From positions 1 through 21,098 of the forward strand of contig JAUNBO010000010.1 in assembly GCA_030527065.1 (NCBI GenBank): a stretch of 21,098 nucleotides of DNA, read 5' to 3'. Position numbers and translations under genes: made by a program. The notes beneath the pieces are model-generated. The model searched no databases. It was not told where the DNA came from and was given only the letters and a program-made list of their open reading frames with translations. Every line of letters begins with the position of its first letter. Position 1 is the first letter of the stretch. The DNA comes from Bacillota bacterium (GTDB taxonomy: Bacteria; Bacillota; Clostridia; Peptostreptococcales; Anaerovoracaceae). This document shows positions 1 through 8,458 of this stretch, in pieces.

Positions 1-55
1 TTTTTCCGATGGTGTCAACGTTTTCGCCCCAATTTCGCCTCTGATTGCAGGCATG

Positions 56-86
56 GTTACTTTTCACGGGGCGCCAGAGGGGGACG
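56..86 (+). repeat. GTTAC-type dispersed repeat, copy A (partial)
   Basis: The plus strand reads GTTACTTTTCACGGGGCGCC followed by AGAGGGGG. The same GTTACT(T/A)TTCA start and GGCGCC block recur at 19381 and 21001. It lies just downstream of the permease stop codon. It holds only one arm, with no matching GTAAC end nearby, so it is a partial or degenerate copy of the family. Confidence 0.55.
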
Positions 87-95
87 TTTTTTCCC

Positions 96-1769
96 TTACA
101 GAAAACGTTTGCTGTCCAGTTTACAAAGAAGGGCCAGGGCCAGGCAGCAGATCACGATCACAATGCTGCCGTAAGCCAGAGAGAGCCCGATGTTGTAATC
201 CTGCATGTTCATGACCATTGAAATGGAGATGGGGCGGTTATACACTCCATACAACAGGGCGGACATGGTATGTTCCCCTATTGTCCGTATAAACACCAGC
301 ATGCCCCCGGCGATGATTCCCGGCGCAACGTTGGGGATCACCACATAACGAAAGGTATCAGCCATCCTTGCACCCAGGCTCCTGGACGCCTCCTCCAGAT
401 AAGGACTCAAGCTCCGCACCGCCACTTCGTTGGAGCTCAGCAGCAGAGGCAGGGCCGCAATGGTGTAGGCGATGGGGAGTATCAGGAACCCGCCCACCAA
501 AGGCTGCTGAAATGCAAAGATGCTTTCCCTGTTGAAGGTGTTGATCAGATTGATGGCCACCACGCTGGCGGGCATGGTCCAGGGCAGCAGGATCAGCAGC
601 CTGACTATCGAATCATACCTTCCCCGCCTCTTTACGATCAGATACGAGGCCGGCACCGTGATGAGCAGCCCCGCCCCGACGGCCATAAGGGACATTTCCA
701 CGCTGTTGACCAGAGGCTTGAGGGCTCTCGGGTTCTGGAATATTTCCTGATAATTTTCCACTGTAAAGCCGTGGGGAAAAATCATCATCATGATGGACTG
801 GGTCTCCATAAACGACAGATACAGAATCGCCAGGACGGGAAGGACGATCAGGATCAGCTGCAAGGCGATCACCGCTCTGCAAAGCCACAGAAAAACGCTC
901 TTCCCTTTGACTGAGGGAATGACGGGGGCCGCTCTCTCCCCGGAAACTCCGATCCCATAGCGTCGGCTGTAGAATTGGATCAGCAGGATCACGGCCACGC
1001 TGATGGCAAAGAGGATCACCACCTGCACCGAAGCCACTTCCATATGATTGTTCGCCTTTGACCGCACGATCTGCGTACTCAGCACCTTAAAGCCGCCGCC
1101 TATAAGATTGGGGGCCGAAAATGCGCTGATTCCCGAGGCGAAGGTGATGACGGCGGAGGTCAGGACAGCCGGCGTGATCACCGGCCATATCACGTCTGCG
1201 AATACCCGGGGCAGACCGGCCCCCATCCCCCTTGCCGCCTCTATGGCCGAATAGTCCACATACTTGAGGGCCACATAAACATTTAAATAGAAATAGACAT
1301 ATTGGGTGTACGCAATGACAAAAACGATGGCGCCGAAGCCCCAGAAGGAAAAAGGCGGCTCCGGCAGCTCAAGCAGGTATTCCAGCGCCTTGGTCACGAT
1401 GCCGCTTTCCCCGTACAGCTGGATAAAGGAAATCACTATGATGACGCCGGGGATCATCATGGGGCTCAAAAGCAGAATGTGGACCGCCTTCTTTTCCCTC
1501 CCGGCCATGAAGGTCATATAAAGGGCCAGGGCAGTACCGATCACGCCGCAGACGAGCACGGACGTCAGCCCCAGGAGCACCGTGTTCCCCACCACCCTGA
1601 GCTGGTTTGCATTGGAAAGATATTCCCGGAAAACCTGCAGCCCGTATCCCGACTCTGTCTGAAACGCCTGGATCAGAGTGTTGAAAAACGGGACCACGAT
1701 ATAACCCGCCAGGAAAAAGGTCAGAATGGCATAGCCCAACAGAAGGAGGGCTTTTTTTCGGTTCTTCAT
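96..1769 (-). CDS. ABC transporter permease, fused two-domain (AfuB/FbpB type)
   Basis: A 557-residue integral membrane protein that forms the channel of an ABC importer. Two permease domains are fused in one chain, as in AfuB/FbpB/SfuB proteins. Each half has its own EAA loop, the site that docks on the ATPase: EAARGMGAG at about residues 177-185 and EEASRSLGA at about 459-467. Many hydrophobic segments are seen, about 12 expected for the family. I chose the ATG at 1769 because its ATGA overlaps the stop of the upstream ATPase gene, which indicates translational coupling; the frame remains open further upstream but only inside the ATPase gene. It is the last gene of the PHP-SBP-ATPase-permease operon. 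Substrate is not certain: iron(III), hexose phosphate and aminophosphonate importers all share this architecture. Confidence 0.93.
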   Translation of the reverse strand: MKNRKKALLLLGYAILTFFLAGYIVVPFFNTLIQAFQTESGYGLQVFREYLSNANQLRVVGNTVLLGLTSVLVCGVIGTALALYMTFMAGREKKAVHILLLSPMMIPGVIIVISFIQLYGESGIVTKALEYLLELPEPPFSFWGFGAIVFVIAYTQYVYFYLNVYVALKYVDYSAIEAARGMGAGLPRVFADVIWPVITPAVLTSAVITFASGISAFSAPNLIGGGFKVLSTQIVRSKANNHMEVASVQVVILFAISVAVILLIQFYSRRYGIGVSGERAAPVIPSVKGKSVFLWLCRAVIALQLILIVLPVLAILYLSFMETQSIMMMIFPHGFTVENYQEIFQNPRALKPLVNSVEMSLMAVGAGLLITVPASYLIVKRRGRYDSIVRLLILLPWTMPASVVAINLINTFNRESIFAFQQPLVGGFLILPIAYTIAALPLLLSSNEVAVRSLSPYLEEASRSLGARMADTFRYVVIPNVAPGIIAGGMLVFIRTIGEHTMSALLYGVYNRPISISMVMNMQDYNIGLSLAYGSIVIVICCLALALLCKLDSKRFL

Positions 1770-2776
1770 AGCTCTCCATCCTCTGCCGCCGGAGAGATGC
1801 CGCCGCCCCTTATGCGCAGGCGGGCCCTGTCTCCGACTCTCCACTTTGTCCCGCCTCCGTTGAGCTCTGCCACCGTATAGCTGCGGGGCCCGTCGCAGAC
1901 CGTGTATTCAAAATGCATCCCGGCAAATTTTATGGCCGTGATCACCACGGAAAGCCCCGGTCCCCCGTCAGGACCCAGGCGCAGCCGCTCCGGCCTCACA
2001 TAAACATAAGGCTCTTCTCCTTTCACGATCCCAAGAGGGCCGTATTCTGCTTGTTCGACCCGGTTGGAGATCCCTATGAAGTTTGCCGTAAAATCATCTG
2101 CCGGATCGTCATAGACCTCTCCGGGGGTGCCGATACAACAGATCTTCCCCTGATTCATCACCGCAATGCGGTCCGATACCGCCAGGGCCTCCTGCTGGTC
2201 GTGGGTGATGAACAAGGTCGTGATCCCCGTTTTCTTTTGGATCCCCCGGATCTCTTCCCGCATTTTGACGCGGAGGGCCACATCAAGATTGGACATGGGC
2301 TCATCCAGCAAAAGCACCCTGGGCTCTATGATCAGAGCCCTCGCAATGGCCACCCGCTGCTGCTGCCCCCCGGACAATTCACTGATCTTTCGGCTGCTGT
2401 AGGGCCCGAGGCCTGTCATGTCCATATAATGCCTGCATTTTTCGGCGATCTCACGTTTCGCTTGCTTCCTGATCTTCAGGCCGTAGGCGATGTTTTCTTC
2501 CACCGTCATATTGGGAAACAGGGCGTAGTTTTGAAAAACCACGCCCATGTTCCTTCGTTCCGGCTCCCAGCCTGTGATCTCCGTATCGTCCAGGAATACG
2601 CCCCCCTCCGAGGGCTGTATAAACCCGGCTAAAATCCTCAGAATGGTGGTCTTTCCGCAGCCGGAGGGCCCCAGGAGCGTAAAGAACTCACCCTTCCTGA
2701 TGGAAAAGCTCACGGCGTCCAGTACCTTTTCGGCGCCGTACCTATGACTTACCTGATGTAATGTGACGGTTTCCAT
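1766..2776 (-). CDS. ABC transporter ATPase (AfuC/FbpC/PotA-like)
   Basis: A 336-residue ATPase that powers the importer from the cytoplasmic side. All nucleotide-binding motifs are present: Walker A GPSGCGKTT (36-44), Q-loop Gln82, signature LSGGQQQ (134-140), Walker B VLLLDEP (154-160), D-loop SNLD and switch His192. Residues from about 250 onwards fit a TOBE-type regulatory domain, as in the CUT1/spermidine/iron group of ATPases. The start codon lies 3 bases after the stop of the solute-binding protein gene with only a weak ribosome binding site, so translation is probably coupled. Its own stop overlaps the permease start by 4 bases. Family assignment is firm, substrate is not. Confidence 0.95.
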   Translation of the reverse strand: METVTLHQVSHRYGAEKVLDAVSFSIRKGEFFTLLGPSGCGKTTILRILAGFIQPSEGGVFLDDTEITGWEPERRNMGVVFQNYALFPNMTVEENIAYGLKIRKQAKREIAEKCRHYMDMTGLGPYSSRKISELSGGQQQRVAIARALIIEPRVLLLDEPMSNLDVALRVKMREEIRGIQKKTGITTLFITHDQQEALAVSDRIAVMNQGKICCIGTPGEVYDDPADDFTANFIGISNRVEQAEYGPLGIVKGEEPYVYVRPERLRLGPDGGPGLSVVITAIKFAGMHFEYTVCDGPRSYTVAELNGGGTKWRVGDRARLRIRGGGISPAAEDGEL

Positions 2777-2779
2777 TTT

Positions 2780-3859
2780 TTAGCTGCTTATGGTCTTTCC
2801 GCTGTCTATGATGTCCGTTTCCCATCTTTCCAGCCAATCCGACTGGTTCTCACTGATGACCGCCCAATCCAGCTCCATGGCCCGGTATTCGGACTGCATC
2901 CATTCCGGCGAATCGGCAAGGGCCTCGTCTAAAGTGGGTGTGCGGTTGAAATCGTTGGCTACCATGGCCTGGATCTCCGCACTCCCTGCAAATTCCAGGA
3001 ATGCTTCCGCCGCATTGGGATGAGGCGCATTTTTGATCTTGGCGATGCAGTCTGTCAGGATCACCGAGCCGCTGGCCGCATCTATGATCTCAAGAGGCAT
3101 ACCGTTGTTGTCGCGGTTGGCCACGATGTCGCTGAGGACGGCAACGGAAATGGCGGCTTCTCCCAGTCCGACGGCCTGATACATCATGCTGCCGCTGTTG
3201 TAATAGTTTTTCGTGTTGGCGTCCAGCTGCTGCAGATACTCCCAGGCCGCCTCTTCGCCTTCCTGCTCTGAAATACTGTAAATCAGCCCGCAGATGGCGG
3301 AACGCATGGAAGAGGAAAGGGAATCTCTTGTTACGATCAGGTTCTGGTATTCGCTCCCGGTCAGGTCGCTCCAATCCGCCGGAGCATCCTCCGCAGACAG
3401 CAGCTCTGAGTTGTAGAACATCATGACCGGCGTCTTGATGGTGCCGAACCAGTAGCCTTCAGAATCCTTGTACGCATCGGAAAGGGCTTCTCCCCACTCC
3501 GGCTCCGCCACATCGAAGCAATCCTCGCTTTTAAGCTGCATGTAGGTGGCCGTGTCGCCGCCGAACATGATGTCCGCCTGGGGATTTTCCTTCTCGCTCC
3601 TCACCCGGTCCGCAAGCTCCCCTCTCAGGTTGATGTATTCGGTCTCCACCCCTGTCGCTTCCGTAAAGGCGCTGCAAATGGCCTCCAGCATTTCTTCCGA
3701 ATGGGTGGAATAGACGACCAGCGTATCTTCCAGAACCTCTTCCTCTGCCTGCTCCTGATCCTGCTCCTCCGTTCCCGGATCCTCCGCCTCGTTTCCGCAT
3801 GCCGCCAGACAAAAGACCAGCATTGCGGCCAGCAGCATCGACAACCATTTCTTCTTCAT
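2780..3859 (-). CDS. ABC transporter solute-binding lipoprotein (AfuA/FbpA-like, family 1)
   Basis: A 359-residue extracytoplasmic binding protein. I chose the ATG at 3859, preceded by AGGAGG at 8 bases. It starts with MKKK, a hydrophobic stretch and the lipobox LAAC, so Cys21 is the likely lipidated residue. An acidic linker rich in Glu/Asp/Gln follows, then a periplasmic-binding fold starting near VVYSTHSEE. Sequence character resembles AfuA/FbpA-type proteins. The paired tyrosines of classical iron(III)-binding FbpA (motif like NNYYW late in the protein) are not evident: the matching stretch reads ISVAVLSDIVA, and the only YY pair is in TKNYYNSG. Iron is therefore not the safest guess. AfuA from Actinobacillus binds hexose phosphates and relatives bind aminoethylphosphonate; the adjacent PHP phosphoesterase favours a phosphorylated ligand (inference). 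Confidence 0.9.
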   Translation of the reverse strand: MKKKWLSMLLAAMLVFCLAACGNEAEDPGTEEQDQEQAEEEVLEDTLVVYSTHSEEMLEAICSAFTEATGVETEYINLRGELADRVRSEKENPQADIMFGGDTATYMQLKSEDCFDVAEPEWGEALSDAYKDSEGYWFGTIKTPVMMFYNSELLSAEDAPADWSDLTGSEYQNLIVTRDSLSSSMRSAICGLIYSISEQEGEEAAWEYLQQLDANTKNYYNSGSMMYQAVGLGEAAISVAVLSDIVANRDNNGMPLEIIDAASGSVILTDCIAKIKNAPHPNAAEAFLEFAGSAEIQAMVANDFNRTPTLDEALADSPEWMQSEYRAMELDWAVISENQSDWLERWETDIIDSGKTISS

Positions 3860-3893
3860 TGTTATTCTCCTCCTGATAATTCTCCCGGCAGCC

Positions 3894-4538
3894 TTAAACC
3901 GAAGCCGCCTGCTTTTGAATGTCCCAGATATGGTACCTTCCGTTTTTGTGATACGCAGGCATGCACTCCCGGCGCCGAAGGGCCGCTGCAAGCTCTTCCA
4001 CAGTGCTTATCTTTCCCGGGAAAAATGTGGCGCAGACCCCCACCCTTTCCGGTACATGACAATCGCTGCCGCCTGTGCCCCCAAGACGCATTCTTCTCGC
4101 ATACTCCGCCGCAAGCGCTGTTGCATCGGGGTCCGTGCTCCCGTTGCACACTTCTATTGCATCCAGGCCCCTGACCAGGGAAAGATTCTCCGCCAAGCCC
4201 CGCTGATTGCTGCGGAAGGGATGGGCGCTGATGGTGGCTCCCCGCTGCAGTCTTACGCTGTCCACAAATTCCTGGGCGTTGACACGCTTTTCCGGATAAT
4301 GATCGATGCCGAAGGCTAAGATGTCTCCCTGGAGGGAATAGTATTCGATCCCCACAAAGATGGGAAACCCCGTCCGCAGGGTATATTCCGCCGCCGTTCT
4401 TTTCAGGCCCATGTTGTCGTGATCGGTGATGCAAACAGCGTCCAGCCCTCTTTTCCGGGCCAGGCTCACGATCTCATCCAGCGAAAGAAAGCTGTCTCCG
4501 GAGCAAGTCATTTCGTGCATATGCAGGTCAATAAACAT
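3894..4538 (-). CDS. PHP-domain metal-dependent phosphoesterase
   Basis: A 214-residue stand-alone PHP protein, a cytoplasmic metal-dependent phosphoesterase fold. The metal-binding set is complete: HMH (His6, His8), a GD at 14-15, TDHD at 38-41 (His40), Glu65 in GIEYY, His106 in SAHPF, Glu129 in IEVCN and GSDCH with Asp159 and His161. This suggests a trinuclear metal site and an active enzyme. Known PHP proteins act on nucleoside bisphosphates, histidinol phosphate or cyclic ribose phosphates; the exact substrate here is unknown. It is the first gene of the operon, 34 bases before the binding-protein gene, so it probably processes what the ABC importer brings in. The ribosome binding site GGAGGG lies 4 bases before the ATG. 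Confidence 0.9.
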   Translation of the reverse strand: MFIDLHMHEMTCSGDSFLSLDEIVSLARKRGLDAVCITDHDNMGLKRTAAEYTLRTGFPIFVGIEYYSLQGDILAFGIDHYPEKRVNAQEFVDSVRLQRGATISAHPFRSNQRGLAENLSLVRGLDAIEVCNGSTDPDATALAAEYARRMRLGGTGGSDCHVPERVGVCATFFPGKISTVEELAAALRRRECMPAYHKNGRYHIWDIQKQAASV

Positions 4539-4567
4539 AGCGCCCTCCGATTTTCAAAGTCCTTTTC

Positions 4568-4595
4568 ATTTTACCAGACCGCAGGCGCATGTCTA
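4568..4595 (-). promoter_or_regulatory. Predicted sigma-A promoter of the PHP-ABC operon
   Basis: On the minus strand the -35 box is TAGACA (4590-4595) and the -10 box is TAAAAT (4568-4573), 16 bases apart, each matching consensus at 5 of 6 positions. It lies 30-57 bases before the PHP start codon. No other strong candidate is seen upstream of this operon. Confidence 0.65.
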
Positions 4596-4610
4596 ATTGA
4601 TAATATCAAT
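4596..4610. promoter_or_regulatory. 15-bp 7-1-7 palindrome next to the -35 box (candidate operator)
   Basis: ATTGATA-A-TATCAAT is a perfect 7-1-7 inverted repeat that abuts the -35 box of the PHP-ABC promoter. The 7-1-7 form is typical of Fur-superfamily boxes, but the bases are not a classic Fur, PerR or Zur box. The half-site AATTGAT recurs at 4782-4799 in the promoter of the divergent DUF3841-like gene. The regulator is not in the window as far as can be seen. Confidence 0.5.
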
Positions 4611-4755
4611 GCCTGAAACCGCATCCATCGATTTTTTCTCCCGGCCGCCGTTTTTCCTCGAACGGCCCCCTGTTTGAACGCTTTTTACCTTCCGCTGGCG
4701 AGAGCGCACAGCTGAAAAAAAGCGCAAAATAAGTATCCGGATCCCTGAAAAGCAG

Positions 4756-4799
4756 TTGCTTTCTATAACCACCTTTTATACAATTGATTTAATTGATGT
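4756..4799 (+). promoter_or_regulatory. Predicted promoter and direct repeats before the DUF3841-like gene
   Basis: TTGCTT (4756-4761) and TACAAT (4779-4784) are separated by 17 bases, a fair sigma-A promoter. Two 9-base direct repeats, AATTGATTT (4782-4790) and AATTGATGT (4791-4799), cover the expected transcription start. The rest of the 372-base gap 4539-4910 holds the PHP promoter and palindrome and otherwise nothing recognisable; no ORF or RNA gene is supported there. Confidence 0.5.
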
Positions 4800-4910
4800 G
4801 TCATCCTTCCAGCCGCTTCATTTGAATGCGTTCTGAGACGTACTGATTGCATACCCTCTCTGGTGAAGGGCCTTCGGCAAGATGTGGTGGATTGAAAAAA
4901 GGAGTTTATT

Positions 4911-5510
4911 ATGTGTGCCGATACCATACGCCTCTACACCCGCCAAAATGAAAAGACCCTGCTCATGTTGGCGCACGGCGGCCGCATCCTGACCCGGCGT
5001 ATCCATGTCAGCCTGCATTTCGGCGATATGGCCCAGCACTATCTGGATTGCTACGACTGGTTCACCCGGGAGGCGGCCCGGCGAGTGCCCAAGCCGGCAG
5101 ACGTGGAGTTTCCGATCTGGTGCGCCATTCGCCCGGAAAGCTGCCTGCTGCCGGTAGAAGGTACTGTTATTTATATCGTGGACGTCCCCAGAGAACAGGT
5201 GATCTTTTTCGACGACGCCAAATGGGACTACGTCCTGAACCAGATCTATCTTCCCTCCGACCCGGAGGATGAGGCCGCCTATTTCCGGCATTTACAAGAG
5301 CTTGGCGTTAACTCTTCCTTCGAATTTTTCCAGGGACGTTATGCAGGCCGATATCCGGAGGAGGTACGGCGGATCCGGGAAAGCTGGCGTCGGGTGTTTG
5401 AAACACCGGACCTTTCCGTCCCCTCGGTATGCGGGAACATCTGGGAGATCCGGCAGGAGAACCTGGTCCGCATCGTCCGTCCCGGTGAATCCGTCTTTGA
5501 AACAATCTGA
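4911..5510 (+). CDS. DUF3841-like protein
   Basis: A 199-residue soluble protein with no signal peptide or membrane segment. From memory it resembles the DUF3841 family: the stretch YDWFTREAARRVPKP..VEFPIWCA, then IVDVPREQVIFFDDAKWDYVLN and a C-terminal SWRRVFE are the pattern of those proteins, and the length fits. Function of that family is not established. The start ATG follows AAAAAAGGAG with a 6-base gap, a good ribosome binding site. It is a single-gene unit, divergent from the PHP-ABC operon and convergent with grdD. No catalytic motif is recognised. A family profile search would settle the assignment. Confidence 0.8.
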   Translation: MCADTIRLYTRQNEKTLLMLAHGGRILTRRIHVSLHFGDMAQHYLDCYDWFTREAARRVPKPADVEFPIWCAIRPESCLLPVEGTVIYIVDVPREQVIFFDDAKWDYVLNQIYLPSDPEDEAAYFRHLQELGVNSSFEFFQGRYAGRYPEEVRRIRESWRRVFETPDLSVPSVCGNIWEIRQENLVRIVRPGESVFETI

Positions 5511-5662
5511 ACAGAAGCAGGCCGGTTCGGCGCCCACTTCCTCCGCAGCTTGTATCTGCTTTCGAGAAACAGCAGAAAAGGGGAAATCCAGCTGCCAGAC
5601 AAATCCCCACAGCCGTTTTCCCCTCTCTGGCACATATTCTCTCTGCCTTCTTTCGAGGAAGG

Positions 5663-6778
5663 CTATTTGATATATCCCTTTTCTTCCAGAATGGCTGCGG
5701 CCTTCTCCTTGTTGGCCTCGCTGATCAGGACGATGGGGCCGGTGCAGCCCATGCCGCTCTCGGCGTAGACGCCCTGGGCCCAAAGGGCTTCCACCGCATC
5801 CTCCAGGTCCGTCACCTCTATCCCCGGGATCTGGGCCGTCACCACCTCTTTGGGCGGCGCCGCCACCGGCGCCCCCGCCGCTGCGGATTCTTTGGGAGCC
5901 TTCAACTCCTTCAGTATCTCCTTCAGCCCGGCCTTTTCCGCCGCCGCAAATTCCGCCGCTGCGATCCTGCCCACTCCCTGCTTTACAAGCTGAGCCGCAT
6001 ATTCACAGGCCCCTGCGATCACAGGCGCTCCCGAGGCCCGGGAAACGATCATGATTATGGGCTCATAGCCCTGGCCGATCCCCGGCCCGTAGCCCCAGCC
6101 CGTGGCTTCATAGCTGCCCCCGGTGGACCCGGAGGAGAACATCTTCATCATCAGATTCCCGGTAAGGGAATCCATCACCATCACATCGGCGCTCCCCAGC
6201 AGGAGGTCGTTCCCCCGCATGACGATCCCGCCGTCAGCCCTGGCCGACTCTGCAAAGCGGATGGGATATCCGCCCTCCGCCAGCTTCAGCAGGGCCTTTT
6301 CCGTCTGCCGGGCGCCATCGATGTTGGCGATGCCCACCGTGGGCTCCGGCGTCCCCGAGGCTTTGGCGGCGATGATCCCATACACCGCATTTTTCACCAT
6401 GGCGCTGACCCGGTCCGTGTCCGAGGTCCCCGTGGTGGCCGCCAGATACATGGCCTTCCCCCGTCCCGGCGTCACCACCTTCCCTATGGTGGCCACCCCG
6501 ATGGGGAAGGGGTAATGCATGGTCACCGCCCCCTGGATCTCTCCTTTGGCCAGCAGCTCTTCCATTCTCTTATGGACGTCCTCGCCTTCGATCAGGACCG
6601 TCCGGCAGCCCCGGGCTTCCGCCTGGCGGGCTCCCTCCAGCAGCTCTTCTCTGCCGTGCTCGCTCCCCTCCGCTGCGATCCCGATGACCGGCTTCTTTCC
6701 GTATTCTCCGCTTTCCAGACCGGAGGCCATTTCCAGGAAGGTTTCGGCAATGAGCCTTTTCGTCTTTGCTTCCGACAT
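5663..6778 (-). CDS. grdD: Glycine reductase complex component C, subunit alpha (GrdD)
   Basis: A 371-residue cytoplasmic protein of the PlsX-like fold that, with GrdC, forms the acetyl-transferring component C. It releases acetyl phosphate from the acetyl thioester formed with selenoprotein A. The essential cysteine described in Eubacterium acidaminophilum GrdD (Cys359) corresponds to Cys345 here, in GMGCTGP near the C terminus. An Ala/Pro-rich linker (about residues 293-314) precedes this C-terminal part. The ATG at 6778 has AGGAGG at a good distance, and that ribosome binding site begins at the grdC stop codon. It is the last gene of the grd operon; no clear terminator is seen between it and the convergent gene ending at 5510. 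Confidence 0.96.
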   Translation of the reverse strand: MSEAKTKRLIAETFLEMASGLESGEYGKKPVIGIAAEGSEHGREELLEGARQAEARGCRTVLIEGEDVHKRMEELLAKGEIQGAVTMHYPFPIGVATIGKVVTPGRGKAMYLAATTGTSDTDRVSAMVKNAVYGIIAAKASGTPEPTVGIANIDGARQTEKALLKLAEGGYPIRFAESARADGGIVMRGNDLLLGSADVMVMDSLTGNLMMKMFSSGSTGGSYEATGWGYGPGIGQGYEPIIMIVSRASGAPVIAGACEYAAQLVKQGVGRIAAAEFAAAEKAGLKEILKELKAPKESAAAGAPVAAPPKEVVTAQIPGIEVTDLEDAVEALWAQGVYAESGMGCTGPIVLISEANKEKAAAILEEKGYIK

Positions 6779-6792
6779 TTGTCCTTCCTCCT

Positions 6793-8340
6793 CTATTTCT
6801 CCAGCAGTCCCTGGGCAAATTCCCGCATGGCTTCTCCGATGAGGCTTCTCACCCGGCTCTCGTCCAGGGCCCCTTCTTCTTCTCCGCTCTTCCCCTGGTT
6901 CTTCTCCAGCAGGAAGGAAACGCCGTCAAAGAGATTGGTCATGCGTCCCAGGAACAGGCTTCCCTTTCCTATGATCATGGCCCGCTGTACTTTCCCGCTC
7001 ATGATCTCTTCTCTGGCAAAGCCCAGATAGGGCACGCCGGAAGGGATGTGGCCCTGGGTAGGCGCCCAGCCCATCATCCCGTGCTTCTCCACAAAGTCCG
7101 CTATGGCAGTCCGCTCCAGATCGCCCCGCTTCACCCCCAGGGCGGCGATCATCTTGTAGTTGGCTTCCGGCACGTCTCCTGCCCCCGCAGGCTTGGTGAT
7201 GTCCGGGTTCTGCAGCTCCGGCGCATAGCGGTCCACATCGGTGATCTTCAGGCCTGCCTGGTCCAGAGGCGCCGTCACCAGGGACCCGATTACTGCCTGG
7301 GGCGAAGAGCCGGTCCCTACCATGTGGCGGCCTGTGACGTCGTTGCGGATCACCGGGCTTTCTCCGTCATTCTCCGTAATGAGCACGGCGAAGCCTGCGA
7401 TCACGTCTTCCAGAATGGGCAGCCCCTTTTTCACATGGTCTTTCCCGTTCATCCCCAGCTTGGCCGTGCAGCCTCCCGCTGTCACCACTACCTTTTTGAA
7501 CGTCCCGGCTCTGACCAGGGACGCCGCCGCCAACAGGGCGTGGGCCGGTCCGGCGCAGAAGCCTCTCATGTCCGACCCCGTAGCTCCTGTGAGACCGGCT
7601 ACTTCGGCTGCCGCCTTTGCGAAATTTCCCCCGCCTCTCTGGTTCATGTCCCCGCAGGCTTCCTCACAGCAGTCGATCACATATTCGATCTCCGCCGCCT
7701 CTTCTCCTGTCACCGCCAGCAGGTTCAGCAGGGACAGTACGCTGGAGGCCTTCGTTACCAGATTTTCCAGCATTACATGGGCCGAAAGGTTGGTATCCAC
7801 ATCGTGGGCCCGCTTGACGGCTCCCACCAATTCACCCTGGTGATACAGGCCCTCGGCATGCTCCTCTTCCACCAGCTTCCGGATGGCCTCTCCGTCGTCC
7901 TCATTCTTATCCAGCACCGAAGCTTTCTCCGCCCCGATGAGGGGATGGGCCTCCAGCTTCTTCTTCGTTTCCGCCGCAAAGCTCTTTTCCAGCTTCACCA
8001 GATCGAAGGCGTCGCAGATCTGGATCAGCCCCAGGAACTGGTCCTGCTCCAGGATCTCTCCGAACTTCCCCCTGCGCTCCGCCTTCTCCGCTTTCTTTTC
8101 ACACCAGGGCAGCTCCAGCTCTCTCAGGACCTGGCTCTCCAGGTTTCCGATATAGACCTGATTGGGAATGTATCCTGTGATCTCTTCGAAGCTCCTCAGG
8201 TGCCCCGGCAGCTCCTTCAGATACTCTGAATCCGGGTTCACCGTCTGCTCCGTGGTCTGAGTGGTCCCGCTCCTCAAAACCATATCCTGGGCCGCCGCCA
8301 GAGTGTAGGCCGCCCCTTTCAATACTGCGTAGTCCCCCAT
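6793..8340 (-). CDS. grdC: Glycine reductase complex component C, subunit beta (GrdC)
   Basis: A 515-residue cytoplasmic protein with a FabH/ketosynthase-like fold, partner of GrdD in component C. It takes the acetyl group from the Se-carboxymethyl selenoprotein A intermediate. A candidate active-site cysteine is Cys262 in RGFCAGPAHAL, within the thiolase-like part that covers about residues 190-500. I chose the ATG at 8340 (MGDYAVLKG), with AAGGTGA upstream, over an in-frame ATG 54 bases earlier, because GrdC proteins begin at this point. It sits 118 bases downstream of grdA, with a hairpin (8422-8450) between them, and 14 bases before grdD. Confidence 0.96.
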   Translation of the reverse strand: MGDYAVLKGAAYTLAAAQDMVLRSGTTQTTEQTVNPDSEYLKELPGHLRSFEEITGYIPNQVYIGNLESQVLRELELPWCEKKAEKAERRGKFGEILEQDQFLGLIQICDAFDLVKLEKSFAAETKKKLEAHPLIGAEKASVLDKNEDDGEAIRKLVEEEHAEGLYHQGELVGAVKRAHDVDTNLSAHVMLENLVTKASSVLSLLNLLAVTGEEAAEIEYVIDCCEEACGDMNQRGGGNFAKAAAEVAGLTGATGSDMRGFCAGPAHALLAAASLVRAGTFKKVVVTAGGCTAKLGMNGKDHVKKGLPILEDVIAGFAVLITENDGESPVIRNDVTGRHMVGTGSSPQAVIGSLVTAPLDQAGLKITDVDRYAPELQNPDITKPAGAGDVPEANYKMIAALGVKRGDLERTAIADFVEKHGMMGWAPTQGHIPSGVPYLGFAREEIMSGKVQRAMIIGKGSLFLGRMTNLFDGVSFLLEKNQGKSGEEEGALDESRVRSLIGEAMREFAQGLLEK

Positions 8341-8421
8341 TTTTCTTTCACCTTTCTGTCCATCGATTTTTTCTATCCGCCCCTTCCGGGGCATGGCTTT
8401 TCTCTATTTTTCTTCAAGACG

Positions 8422-8450
8422 GAGAAAAGGCGTTTGTGCCGCCTTTTCTC
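8422..8450 (-). terminator. Hairpin between grdA and grdC (possible attenuator)
   Basis: Perfect 11-bp arms, GAGAAAAGGCG and CGCCTTTTCTC, around a 7-base loop. Read on the minus strand it is a GC core (GGCG/CGCC) flanked by A and T runs, starting 8 bases after the grdA stop codon. The T-rich tail TTTTCTC is short, so partial termination or RNA end protection is more likely than a full stop. It would let grdA be made in excess over grdC and grdD. Confidence 0.6.
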
Positions 8451-8458
8451 TCTTCCTG

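Noticed and set aside
96..3859. Ferric iron ABC importer as a firm label
   Set aside because: The permease and ATPase fit, but the binding protein has no clear ferric tyrosine pair; the substrate was left open.
5645..5663. Terminator hairpin GCCTTC/GAAGGC at the end of grdD
   Set aside because: Only 6 bp, it overlaps the grdD stop codon and no T-run follows on either strand.
6766..8229. Long plus-strand open frame opposite grdC
   Set aside because: It is an antisense shadow caused by GC-rich codon use; no ribosome binding site, no recognisable protein features.
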